Below are positions 24,130-34,239 of a stretch of 64,000 nucleotides of DNA, in pieces. Numbering within the stretch: position 1 is the stretch's first letter; each line of letters starts with the position of its first letter. Made by a program: the position numbers and the translations under genes. Source of the stretch: Rugalucina vietnamica. Taxonomy: Eukaryota; Mollusca; Bivalvia; Lucinida; Lucinidae. The notes under the pieces were generated by a model. It saw only the letters and a program-made list of their open reading frames with translations. It ran no database searches and was not told the origin of the DNA. Location: positions 44,343,071-44,407,070 of the forward strand of contig OZ024880.1 of assembly GCA_964017185.1 (NCBI GenBank). Reading direction: 5' to 3'.

Positions 24130-24583
24130 TGTTGTTTGTTTTGTGGTTAAATCTCCCAGTCAACAAATTTTCAGTCATGCCTGCACAGAGTCACAAATTC
24201 CTCGGCATTGACCAGTACTATACGGAGTCAATGTGTCTCATTACGAAAACTTGCCCATGCAATATACAGAGCTTTTTGTAAGTATAAAAAATGAAAATTT
24301 TCAGCATAAAAAATTTGATATTTTTCTTATTATTGTTCAAAACATAGATTGTGGGTACACGTTAGAACCGCCTCGGCGAGGCGGTTCTAACGAGTACCCA
24401 CAATCTATGTTTTGGAGCAAAAATAAGAAAAATCGGAATGCCCCTGCAAACCCCAGTTTTGCTATATAAAAGGGTTCAAGGGGGTATACTTTTCATGGAC
24501 ATGTTTTCCTGAAGTTATTCGAGGACACAACCTAGTGCCAATGGGGATAAATCCCGAGTCAGAGGCTACCATGCTTCTGCGGA
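24130..24583 (-). mobile_element. SINE-3 split by family-2 repeat
   Basis: Reverse-strand SINE-3 tail (CAACAAATTTTCAGTCATGC) at the left, tRNA-like head (GAGTCAGAGGCTACCATGC) at the right, flanked by a 16-bp duplication AAGGAAAGGTGTTGGT at 24114-24129 and 24584-24599. The body is interrupted after AATGTGTCTC and resumes GAGGACACAAC. Confidence 0.88.
24245..24521. mobile_element. Family-2 palindromic repeat, most intact copy
   Basis: Ends CGAAAACTTGCCCATG and CATGGACATGTTTTC form a short inverted repeat. The centre is a perfect palindrome: ACGTTAGAACCGCCTCGG then CGAGGCGGTTCTAACG, with ACATAGATTGTGGGTAC arms. About 277 bp, non-coding, nested in a SINE-3. Confidence 0.8.
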
Positions 24584-25057
24584 AAGGAAAGGTGTTGGTG
24601 CTTGTGAGCTAGGGGAGATAATGCATGCATAGATGAGGCCTTACAGATGGTTGATATTTGTCATCAGGAAACTAACTTTGCAGGCAGATCTGTACCTATG
24701 CTTATCCAGAGAGCAGTTTATTAAAGCTTACATTTTCTAATATAACTTATCAGCATTTATAAACTAGCAATAGGGTATGTAACTTCATGTTTAATCCTTG
24801 TTCAAAGCTTTTAGTCCAAGGAAGATAATCCTATATGAATGTTGAGATTTGACTGTTAAAATGTTCCACTGTGGCCAATGAGGGTTCAAGAACCTACACA
24901 GATCATATTTATAGGGACAAGCTTCATTTTTCTCTTCAGCATATCTACTGATTACTGCTCTCAATGTTAGTGAAATGGTCTTGAAATGGACGAAATATAT
25001 TGAATAAAAAGTAGCACATAATGTTTTAATACATGTACCTTTTGTCATGTTTTTCAG

Positions 25058-25134
25058 GGTCGTCAGCCTCGTCAGCAGGTGCTGTGGACGAGGAATTCTT
25101 CATCAAGTCATTTGAAGATGTTTCTAAAGTACAG
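25058..25134 (+). CDS. CLASP: CLASP exon, N-terminal helix of TOG2
   Basis: 77 bp, enters in phase 1 and leaves in phase 0. Encodes SSASSAGAVDEEFFIKSFED then VSKVQ. The GAVDEE-F-KSF-DV pattern is the highly conserved segment directly before CLASP TOG2 (human GAVDEEDFIKAFDDVPVVQ), which packs on the TOG2 fold. Acceptor TGTTTTTCAG and donor CAG|GTACGG are strong. It lies in direct continuation with 27232. Confidence 0.93.
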
Positions 25135-25316
25135 GTACGGTGTTGCTTTGCTACTAATCTATATTATTACTTATCTATTTGGCTTCCTCAAGAGACAGCA
25201 AATTTGTCTGCTTTTGGTTTCTCAGAATGAAATCAGAGAAGAAAATGATCTAGAAAAAATGAAAAAGATGCAATATATATCATTAAGTTTTAACAGATCT
25301 AAGGATGTACCTTGTT

Positions 25317-27011
25317 AGCTCACCTGAGCCGAAGGCTCACAAGGTGAGCTTATAGGATGGCCATGATCCGGCGTCCGTCCGTCCGTCCGTCGTCCGTCGT
25401 CCGTCGTCCGTCCGTCGTCCACAATTTCAAAGATCTTCTTCTCTGAAACCGCTTGGCCGATCTAGTTGAAATTTTATGTGGAGCCTCCTTGGGTAGTGGC
25501 ATTTCAAGTTTGATCGCGAAATCCAGGTCACATGACCAAGATGGCCGCCACGCCCATATATGTTAAAAACCGCTCAAAAATCTTCTTCTCCAGAACCGGT
25601 GGGCCGATTTCCACGAAACTTAGTATGTAGCATTGGGGACTTCAGCCCATCATAGTTTGATAAAATGATGACCCTTGGATGACCTTGACCTATTTTACGG
25701 CAAGGTCAAATTTGGAAACATAGGCTTTTACATGGGAAAAAGTGAAAACTATGGATTTTTTGAAAACTATTGCAGCCTGAGGCCTGAAAAGTGGTAGATG
25801 CAAACAACTAATGGAGTAGATGAAGGTATGTGATTAATTTAGGTCAAGGTCATCTCTTGACCTTGGCCAGTCTGTCGTCCATACACACTTTTCAAAGATC
25901 TTCTTCTCTGAAACTGCTGGGCCAATCAAAGTGAAATTTTATGTGGAGCATCCATGGGTAGGGGAGACGAAAGTTTGATCGCAAAATCCAGGTCACATGA
26001 CCAAGATGGCCGCCACGCCCATATATGGTAAAAACCACTCAAAAATCTTCTTCTCCAGAACCAGCAGGCCGATTTTCATGAAACTTGGTATGTAGCATTT
26101 GGGACTCCAGCCCATCATAGTTTGATAAAATGATGACCCTAGGATGACCTTGACATATTTTACGGCAAGGTCAATTTTGGAAACATAGGCTTTTACATGG
26201 GAAAAAGTGAAAACTATGGATTTTTTGAAAACTATTGCAGCCTGATGCCTGAAAAGTGGTGGATGCAAACAGCTAATGGAGTAGATGAAGGTATGTGATT
26301 AATTTAGGTCAAGGTCATCTCTTGACCTTGGCCAGTCTGTCGTCCATACACACTTTTCACAGATCTTCTTCTCTGAAACTGCTGGGCCAATCAAAGTGAA
26401 ATTTTATGTGGAGCATCCATGGGTAGGGGAGACGAAAGTTTGATTGTGAAATCCAGGTCACATGACCAAGATGGCTGCCACGCCCATATATGGTAAAAAC
26501 CACTCAAAAATCTTCTCCAGAACCGGCAGGCCAATTTTCACGAAACTTGGTATGTAACATTTGGGACTCCAGCCCATCATAGTTTGATCAAATGATGACC
26601 ATAGGATGACCTTGACCTTTTTTACGGCAAGGTCAATTTTGGAAACATAGGCTTTTACATGGGAAAAGGCGAAAACAATGGATATTTTGGAAACTGTTGC
26701 AGTCTGAGACCTGATAGTTGCTAGATGCAGACAACCGATGGAGTCAATGAAGGTAAGTAATTAATGAAGGCCAAGGTCATTTCTTGACCTTGACCCAAGG
26801 TCATTTGAATATCAAAATTAAAATTATAGTTTTCTCAGAAATCACTGGGTTTGGAAACTATTGCAGCCTGAGACCTGAATCTTTGCAGATGCAGACAACT
26901 TATGAATTCAATAAAGGTGTGTGAGTATTCAAGGTCAAGGTCATTTCATGATGACTTAATACTCCAGGATCAGGCTTCAGGTGAGCGTTATCAGGACCAT
27001 TGGTCCTCTGG
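25317..27011 (+). mobile_element. Helentron-like non-autonomous element (HINE type)
   Basis: 5' AGCTCACCTGAGCC with a hairpin (GAAGGCTCACAAGGTGAG), then a CGTC-rich microsatellite (25371-25420), three tandem units of about 470 bp (each with GATCTTCTTCTCTGAAAC, AGGTCACATGACCAAGATGG, GATGACCTTGACC), then CAGGTGAGCG and a 3' hairpin AGGACCATTGGTCCT followed by CTGG. Sits between T residues. This is the architecture of Helentron-associated elements. No coding. Confidence 0.8.
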
Positions 27012-27231
27012 TATTTGTTTATGATCAGATGATTGTGTCATTTCCTGGTTATTTCATAGAGTTGCACATTTATTTGATAGACTGGATCACTCAGTGTATA
27101 TATAAAATCTTAGACACAAAATCACCCTTACATGGAATATAGCATCAGAAACCAGTGATGAGCTGATGAATTTGATTTTAGCAATGGTGTCTAATAGCAA
27201 GAAATTATATCTGAGTTTTTTCCACTTGCAG

Positions 27232-27324
27232 ATATTTTCCTCTCGGGATCTCACAGAGACGTTGTCCAAGTGTAAAGACACATTGGCAGACACAAATATT
27301 GCCTGGGAGAAGAGAGTTGATGCA
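27232..27324 (+). CDS. CLASP: CLASP exon, TOG2 HEAT repeat A
   Basis: 93 bp, phase 0-0. Encodes IFSSRDLTETLSKCKDTLAD then TNIAWEKRVDA, matching human CLASP IYSSRDLEESINKIREIL and HDWEQRVNA. The Trp at 27304-27306 is the conserved residue in the first intra-HEAT loop, the tubulin-facing edge of TOG domains. Acceptor CACTTGCAG, donor GCA|GTAAGT. Confidence 0.95.
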
Positions 27325-28064
27325 GTAAGTGATTCAGTTGACTTGTAATCTTTTATTTTTTTTCCATAATAACCCTTTGATTCCATGAACTTTCTGTGTA
27401 AATGAAGTAAAAGTATAATTAAGTTCTAAACTCATTAAACAGAAACACTAAACATGACTTTTGGTCATGACTTCTCTTTATTCAATCTTGCACGGAGGTG
27501 TATTAGATTCAAGGAAAGTGAATTTGACCTGTGTAACTCATTTGAATTAAAATTTACTGTTACTGTCTGAACACCATCTTTCAGAAACTGCAAAAAATTA
27601 TTTTGCATGTGCAAGGGAGGTAATCCAAACACCTTGAAATTGAAGATCAAGCAAATCTTTGGAAAACAAAATTAAGAGTTTGACGCTCAGCTATGCATAC
27701 AATACAATTTTGTTTTTGTTAGGTGCATTTTAAATGAAAAATAACCAATTTAGATTTTTTTTCATGGGAAAATAATTACTTCCCTTGCTGACATTTTACA
27801 ATGGAAAGCCCTATTCAAAATTATTTTCTGGCATAAAATTTTTATTTGTTAACCGATTTTCAAAATTTTTATGGCACTTTTTAAGACTTTTGGAATACAA
27901 AATAGTGACATGGTAATATTATTCTTGAGGTCTTTCAGAAAAGTGAGATTTTGAAAAATGCAGTTTCTGGAAGATGGTGATTAGACAGTAGTTTCCTTTT
28001 CAAGCATGGAGAATGACAAAAGTAAAAACAAAAGGGAAAATCCTATTAAACCTTTATGTTGGTA
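27325..28064. other. CLASP intron segment
   Basis: AT-rich, no exon recognised beyond the decayed exon copy that follows. Confidence 0.5.
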
Positions 28065-28147
28065 CAGCTAAGGACATTGGGATGTGCACTGGTAGCGAAA
28101 GGTGCAGAATACAATGAATTTTACCAATATTTATGACTGCTGGTTTG
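28065..28147 (+). pseudogene. Decayed partial copy of CLASP TOG2 exon 28183
   Basis: An acceptor-like TACAG followed by sequence aligning with the first 76 bp of the exon at 28183, offset by 115 bp. The part around GTAGCGAAAGGTGCAGAATA and TTTTACCAATATTTA is closely similar. Intron sequence just upstream also aligns, so this is a local tandem duplication that includes the 3' splice site. Changes fall at all codon positions and one makes TGA in place of CGG, so this copy is dead as an exon. Confidence 0.85.
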
Positions 28148-28182
28148 AAATATCTGACTAAAATTTTATTTGACTGTTCCAG

Positions 28183-28328
28183 CTGAAGACGTTACGAGGT
28201 GTACTGGTAGCGGGTGGTGCAGACTACGATGAGTTTTACCAATATTTACGGGTGCTGGAACCATGTTTTACTAACACATTGAAGGACCTGCGGTCTCAAG
28301 TTGTGAGAGAAGGGGCAATCACAGTAGC
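28183..28328 (+). CDS. CLASP: CLASP exon, TOG2 HEAT repeats A-B
   Basis: 146 bp, phase 0 in, phase 2 out. Encodes LKTLRGVLVAGGADYDEFYQ, then YLRVLEPCFTNTLKDLRSQV and VREGAITVA. The LKDLRSQVVREA-IT core is almost invariant among CLASPs. Acceptor CTGTTCCAG; donor GTAGC|GTAAGT. A decayed partial copy of the first 76 bp of this exon with its acceptor lies 115 bp upstream. Confidence 0.96.
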
Positions 28329-28925
28329 GTAAGTTATTGAGAACTTTGGAATGTTAGAGAGGCTTTGGAAGTCTAAAAATAAAAAAAGGAGAGAACTTTG
28401 ATAGTCTATGAATGAAAATAAGAGAAATCTGAAAACAAAACGAAATTTGGAAGTTTTTGATGAACGTTGCTTTAATTATTTAGCTAGTTCTGTCATACAG
28501 CTTAAAATGTCTCTTCATATCATGTCAAAGAATTCTGGACAAAAATTCTGGCAGATAATATCCACCCTGTACAATATTGGTGACGGTGAAACAGTCCCAA
28601 CACCGATAATACGGTAGTTTCGCTACATAATTTTGATGGATGCGAATGCATTTCTCGTTTTCTTCAATGTTATATAAATGTTTGCGATAGAGTAAAAAGC
28701 ACATCTGGTAGAGAATTAACTTGACTGAAAGTAAAGCTGTTTTTGCATAATTTCTCCAAACATTTGATCCAATGTTGATAAACAAGGTTTGGCCAAGGTC
28801 TTTTCGGCTGATTTCTACAGAAACAAAAATGCGCACAAAATGTGAGCAAACGAGCATTTTGCAATGACTTTGAGGTAAGATTGTTGGACGTTTTTATCGT
28901 TTTCGATAAATTTTCCCCCCAAAAA
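28329..28925. other. CLASP intron segment
   Basis: No feature recognised. A small inverted stretch (CAAAATGCGCACAAAATG type) is not convincing. Confidence 0.4.
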
Positions 28926-29337
28926 ATGCGTTACTTATTTGTGTCCTGCTTCTGCCTACATACCTCTTTCATGCAGGTTTTTCATTGCGTAACTTACTTG
29001 TGTCCTGCTTCTGCCTACATACCTCTTTCATGCAGGTTTTTTATTGCGTAACTTACTTGTGTCCTGCTTCTGCCTACATACCTTTTTCATGCAGGATTTT
29101 CATTGCGTAACTTACTTGTGTCCTGCTTCTGCCTACATACCTTTTTCATGCAGGATTTTCATTGCGTAACTTACTTGTGTCCTGCTTCTGCCTACATACC
29201 TTTTTCATGCAGGTTTTTTATTGCGTAACTTACTTGTGTCCTGCTTCTGCCTACATACCTTTTTCATGCAGGATTTTCATTGCGTAACTTACTTGTGTCC
29301 TGCTTCTGCCTACATACCTCTTTCATGCAGGTTTTTT
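28926..29337 (+). repeat. 59-bp minisatellite, first part (7 units)
   Basis: Units start near 28926, 28984, 29043, 29102, 29161, 29220 and 29279. Each unit reads ATTGCGTAACTTACTTGTGT, CCTGCTTCTGCCTACATACC, then TTTTTCATGCAGG. The last block is a good 3' splice site (pyrimidine tract plus CAG|G). Confidence 0.95.
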
Positions 29338-30844
29338 AGCTCACCTGAGCCGAAGGCTCACAGGTGAGGTTATAGGATAGGGAGGCACCCGTCTCCGTCG
29401 TCGTCGTCCGTCGTCCACCATTTTCAAAGATCTTCTTCTCTGAAACCGCTTGGCCAATCAAAGCCAAATTTTATGTGAAGCATCAATAGGAAGGGGGAAC
29501 CAATGTGTATATAAGAAATCCAGGTCACATGACCAAGATGGCCGCCATGCCCATATATGGTAAAAACCCTTCAAAAATCTTCTTCTCCAGAACCAGTGGA
29601 CCGATTTCAACGAAACTTGGCATGAAGCATGGATGGCTCAAGCACTACAATGTATATATAAATCGTGACCCTGTGATGACCTTGACCTATTTTATGGCAA
29701 GGTCAACATAGGTCGCCAATGCATTTGAATGGGGAAAAATTTTAAAATGTCATTTCAAGTGAACATCTTGCAGGAAATGGGCAGTAGGACTGAATATTGA
29801 TGATTCTGAAAAACATTTGACCCCAGGGGCTCATGTGCCCCCACCCCGGGGCAATATACCTGTACATTACCATAATATTCAAACATCATCTCCTCTGAAA
29901 CCGCTTGGCCAATCAAAGCCAAATTTTACGTGAAGCATCAATAGGAAGGGGGAACCAATGTGTATATAAGAAATCCAGGTCACATGACCAAGATGGCCAC
30001 CATGCCCATATATGGTAAAAACCCTTCAAAAATCTTCTTCTCCAGAACCGATGGACCGATTTCAACAAAACTTGGCATGAAGCATCGATGGCTCAAGCAC
30101 TACAATGTATATATAAATCGTGACCCTGTGATGACCTTGACCTTCTTTACGGCAAGGTCAACATAGGTCACCAATGCATTTGAATGGGGAAAAATTTTAA
30201 AACGTCATTTAAAGTGAAAATCTTGCAGAAAATGGGCAGCTAAGGACTGAATATTGATGATTCTGAAAAATTTTGACCCCAGGGACTCATCTGCCCCCAC
30301 CCCGGGGCAATATACCTGTACATTACCATCATATTCAAACATCATCTCTGAAACCGCTAGGCCAATCAAAGCCAAATTTTATGTGAAGCATCAATAGGAA
30401 GGGGGAACCAATGTATATATAAGAAATCCAGGTCACGTGACCAAGATGGCCGCCATGCCCATATATGGTAAAAAAACCCTTCAAAAATCTTCTTTTCCAG
30501 AACCGGTGGACTGATTTCAAAGAAACTTGGCATGAAGCATTGAAGGCTTAAGTACTACAATGTATATAAAAATCATGATCCTGTGATGACCTTGACCTAT
30601 TTTACTGCAAGGTCAACATAGGTTGCCAATGCATTTGAATGGGGAAAACTGTTAACATGTCATTTAAAGGGAATAAATAAAATAGAAATTGGCAAATGGA
30701 CAGAAAATTGATTATTCTGAAAACAAATGGCCCAAGGGCTTCATCTGCTCATGCACTGGGGCTAAATACCATAATATTCAAACATGTTTATTGGCATATG
30801 TAGCAGATCTCAGGTGAGCGTTTACAGGACCATTGGTCCTCTGG
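29338..30844 (+). mobile_element. Helentron-like element inside minisatellite
   Basis: Same family as 25317-27011: AGCTCACCTGAGCC start, CGTCGTCGTC tract, three tandem units of about 460 bp with AGGTCACATGACCAAGATGG, CAGGTGAGCG, and the 3' hairpin AGGACCATTGGTCCT then CTGG. It lies in the T-run between minisatellite units, which fixes its ends. Confidence 0.85.
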
Positions 30845-31138
30845 TTATTGCGTAACTTACTTGTGTCCTGCTTCTGCCTACATACCTCTTTCATGCAGGT
30901 TTTTTATTGCTTAACTTACTTGTGTCCTGCTTCTGCCTACATACCTTTTTCATGCAGGATTTTCATTGCGTAACTTACTTGTGTCCTGCTTCTGCCTACA
31001 TACCTCTTTCATGCAGGATTTTCATTGCGTAACTTACTTGTGTCCTGCTTCTGCCTACATACCTTTTTCATGCAGGATTTTCATTGCGTAACTTACTTGT
31101 GTCCTGCTTCTGCCTACATACCTTTTTCATGCAGGTTT
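30845..31138 (+). repeat. 59-bp minisatellite, second part (5 units)
   Basis: Continues the array after the Helentron-like insertion, five units in the same orientation, ending about 305 bp before the exon at 31443. Confidence 0.95.
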
Positions 31139-31352
31139 TGGGAACTATACGTTCATTGGTGATTCACCGTCTTCAATGTTGGATAGGGTGATATCACTTT
31201 GATGTGATACAAATATCAGTAGCCTGCCTTTGAAACAAATGCTATAAAATCTCGTGAAATTTGAAAAAAAAAAAAAACAAAAAAACTTGTGATTTGGCAG
31301 TCAGTCAGTCATTGCATGCAGTCATTTCACCTGAAAACTGTATATGTATACC

Positions 31353-31415
31353 ATGGTGCAGGTTAGAACATGGTGCTGAGACGCTTCTTCCTACATTAAT
31401 AAATCTCATACCAAA
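31353..31415 (+). pseudogene. Truncated, frame-intact echo of CLASP exon 31443
   Basis: 57 bp from CAGG at 31359 align with the exon interior 108 bp downstream with five differences, all at third codon positions: it reads RLEHGAETLLPTLINLIP against RFDHGAETLLPTLINLIP. The copy stops after CCAAA and runs into intron sequence with no donor visible. It may be a recent duplication fragment or the remnant of an alternative exon. Confidence 0.85.
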
Positions 31416-31442
31416 ATATAGCATTATTAATTTATTCTTCAG

Positions 31443-31578
31443 GTTTTGTTCCCAGCGACTTGGTAGCAGGTTTGACCATGGTGCCGAGACACTTCTTCCT
31501 ACGTTAATAAATCTCATACCAAACAGTGCCAAAATTATGGCCACTTCGGGCATCACCTGTATTAGATTCATTTTACAG
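31443..31578 (+). CDS. CLASP: CLASP exon, TOG2 HEAT repeats C-D
   Basis: 136 bp, phase 2 in, phase 0 out. Encodes FCSQRLGSRFDHGAETLLPT, then LINLIPNSAKIMATSGITCI and RFILQ. FDHGAE, NLIPNSAKIMATSG are near-identical to vertebrate CLASP TOG2. The 59-bp minisatellite and a truncated exon echo precede it; a family-1 MITE starts 18 bases after its donor (CAG|GTAAGG). Confidence 0.96.
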
Positions 31579-31596
31579 GTAAGGGCTCTTATTATT

Positions 31597-31832
31597 TGAG
31601 CTGCCTCGTGGGAAAACCAACAATGTGGTTTCCGAACAGGTCCGACACAAACCGGCCTGTACAAGCACAGAAAAGAGCTAGAAGCTCGAAATTTCGGATT
31701 AGAGTAGAAGAGGAATTATACTATCCGAGTAGCGAAAACAAAGGCGCTGATCAGCTTCGCGGTTACCGCGAAGCTGATCTGCGCCTTTGTTTCCGCCTAT
31801 GCAGATTGTTGGTTTTCCCATGAGGCGGCTCA
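31597..31832 (-). mobile_element. Family-1 MITE 18 bp after a CLASP donor
   Basis: Full length, TT on both sides, palindrome nearly perfect. Starts 18 bases past the end of the exon at 31578. Confidence 0.95.
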
Positions 31833-32024
31833 TTTTTCCGTCCCAACATGACTGAAACATTATTGAGAAAGATATTAATCAGGCATTTGCTCATTTAACA
31901 TTTTTGTATGCTTCATTAAGAAAAAACATGTCTTGGGGATTTAAGACTTGGCCTCAAGGTTATTCGACTTTGTTTAACACTTTTTTTTCATACTCAAGTC
32001 AGCTGTGATTGCAATTTAAATAGA

Positions 32025-32267
32025 TGAGCTGCCTCGTGGGAAAACCAACAATGTGGTTTCCGAACAGGTGTGACACAAATTAGGCTGTACAGTCACAGAA
32101 GCAGGCTAGAAGCTTGAAATTTCAGACTTAAGACTTAAGGAGAAGAGGGAATGCACTATCCGTGTAGTGAAAATAAAGACGCTGACCAGCATCGCGGTTA
32201 CCGCTATGCTGGTCTGTGTCTTTGTTTTTGCATATGCAGATTGTTGGTTTTCTCATGAGGTGGCTCA
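32025..32267 (-). mobile_element. Family-1 MITE with paired stem changes
   Basis: GA on both sides. The stem reads GACCAGCATCGCGG / CCGCTATGCTGGTC: relative to the family GATCAGCTTCGCGG, at least two positions changed in both arms so that pairing is kept. Confidence 0.93.
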
Positions 32268-32377
32268 GATAATTAAAGCTGAAATAGCCCAAAATTTATC
32301 ATGCTAACGCATGTTATAGTGTCATGTAAAGTGATATCTTGTCCAATATTCTTTACCTGAATTTTCTTCTGTTTCAG

Positions 32378-32448
32378 TATACATATGCATCTAGACTTAT
32401 ACCTGTCATAATTGGAAATAATTCATCTAAAGCTAGCATAATTAGAAG
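32378..32448 (+). CDS. CLASP: CLASP exon, TOG2 HEAT repeat E
   Basis: 71 bp, phase 0 in, phase 2 out. Encodes YTYASRLIPVIIGNNSSKAS then IIRR, matching human HTHIPRLIPVITSNCTSKS and VRRR. Acceptor TCTGTTTCAG, donor AAG|GTATGT. It lies between two family-1 MITEs (ending 32267, starting 32542). Confidence 0.95.
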
Positions 32449-32541
32449 GTATGTATAACCAAAGACAAATTAAGAGCATTTGTGTCACACATAAAACAAG
32501 CTTGACAAACTTTATGCACTTGCAGTGTTTGTGAATAAATT

Positions 32542-32781
32542 TGTGCCACCACATGGGGAAAACCAACAATCTGCATAGGCGAAAACAAAGGCGCAGATAA
32601 GCTTCGCAGTAACTGTGAAGAAGCTGATCAGCGCCTTTGTTTTCGCTACTCGGATAGTTCAATGCCTCTTCTACTTAAATCCAAAATTTCAAGCTTCTAG
32701 CTCTTTTCTGTGCTTGTACAGGTCGGTTTGTGTCGGACCTGTTCGAAAACTACATTGTTGGTTTTCCCACGAGATGGCTCA
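32542..32781 (+). mobile_element. Family-1 palindromic MITE
   Basis: TT on both sides; left end TGTGCCACC, right GAGATGGCTCA. Begins 93 bp after the exon at 32448. Confidence 0.9.
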
Positions 32782-33013
32782 TTTTGTTACAAAGCCATTT
32801 TCAAATGGTAGCCCCCTGGTATGTCTCTGTTGGCTTTGCAGCTAATTATGTTAGCATCACCAGATTTTGCAAGATATTTTTGCATCCAAGATCATTCATG
32901 TGGTACAAGAAATTTGATTTATTTATTATAAGAGCCTGCAAAATATTGTCAATTACATAAAAAATAACTAAAATACGAAAATGCTCAAAATTTGTCAGAT
33001 CCACAATCATATT

Positions 33014-33250
33014 TGAGCCGCAAGGTGAGAAAACCAGTCTTTGGGGTTTCCGACCAGGTCCGACACAAACCAGGCTGTACAGTCACAGAAGCAGGCTAGA
33101 AGCTTGAAATTTGGAATTAAAGAACAACAGAAATTGTACTATCCGTGTAGCGAAAACAAAGGTGCTGATCAGCTTCGCAGTTACTGCAAAGCTGATCTGT
33201 GCCTTTGTTTTCACATAGGCAAAAATCCGGTTTTCACATGACGGGGCTCA
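33014..33250 (-). mobile_element. Family-1 MITE 21 bp before a CLASP acceptor
   Basis: TT on both sides; ends GAGCCGCAAGGTGAGA / TCACATGACGGGGCTC. Its right end borders the pyrimidine tract of the exon at 33272. Confidence 0.93.
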
Positions 33251-33271
33251 TTTCTTTTCTTTCATTTTCAG

Positions 33272-33409
33272 ATATTGTTATGAATTTTTAAACCAGTTAC
33301 TACACACTTGGCCGACCCATATATTAGAGAAACACATAGCATTATTACAAGAAGCAATTAAGAAAGGCATAAGTGATGCAGACTCCGAAGCAAGATCGTT
33401 TGCTAGAAA
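33272..33409 (+). CDS. CLASP: CLASP exon, TOG2 HEAT repeat F
   Basis: 138 bp, phase 2-2. Encodes YCYEFLNQLLHTWPTHILEK, then HIALLQEAIKKGISDADSEA and RSFARK. Matches human CFEFLDLLLQEWQTHSLERH and ETIKKGIHDADSEAR. A family-1 MITE ends 21 bases before the exon, so the whole branch point must lie in, or the tract be shared with, the MITE end. Confidence 0.95.
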
Positions 33410-33597
33410 GTAAGTTGATATTTTGTTCTCCCTACAGTTTTGCGGTGAGTTGTATTTGCTTGCAAACACAAAACAAGGATAAATAAAAAAAAAAAAAAAG
33501 GATTTACATAGTACATTAGCTTGTCTACTATCATTGACAGTGCATCTGCAGTCTTGAGACCTTTTTATCTTGCTCACAGAATTAGAATTCTTGCACA

Positions 33598-33950
33598 CCA
33601 GATAGAGAAATCCTTGGTTTTACCCCATGTGAGAAATTACATTGGTTGTATAGGACGTCACGTAATTTCGTCGTTAAGTGCAAACGTCACGATGACGTCA
33701 AAACGTTTTAATTCAAAATGGCGGACGCCGCGATTGTGGCATTTTTCTAGGTAAATAGTATAAAAATCGTCGCATTAAGGCATGCAAGAAAAAGAATCCA
33801 TCATTCGTGTAAGGTATGGATAGACAAATCTGTCCCTCGGGTCACAGTTTGGCATCACTGGGCGAGCCTCGTGATGCCAAAATGTGACCCTCGGGACAGA
33901 TTTGTCTATCCATACCTGACACTCATGTAAGATTCTTATATTCTGATTCT
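33598..33950 (+). mobile_element. Inverted pair member, left (353 bp)
   Basis: Runs from AGATAGAGAAATCC to GATTCTTATATTC. Contains its own hairpin (GGTATGGATAGACAAATCTG ... CAGATTTGTCTATCCATACC, 33817-33919). The same element lies inverted at 34949-35363. Confidence 0.8.
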
Positions 33951-34239
33951 TGAAAACTTCTAACTTCTTTTATCATCCATGGTATATGACACAAGTTCTT
34001 TTATAATGACTGTTACTTCGTCATTATGCAACTCCAAAATATTGTCATGGAAACCCATTTTGAAGTTTATATTATTGAACAAACTTACATTTACCTATGG
34101 CTCATTTAATGAATGTCACACAAAATAACCATGTAATCGCCTCTATTTAATCTACAGCTGTAAACATTGCTATGAGTTGCAAAGATAATTATGTGATCCT
34201 AATGAAACAATGCTTATGCTTGAATACACAATTTTCCAG

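Noticed and set aside
25371-25420. CRISPR-like or satellite repeat (CGTC)n
   Set aside because: It is the microsatellite tract inside a Helentron-like element; no spacers.
29505-30166. Repeated ORFs starting MYIRNPGHMTKMA
   Set aside because: Chance open frames inside tandem units of a Helentron-like element.
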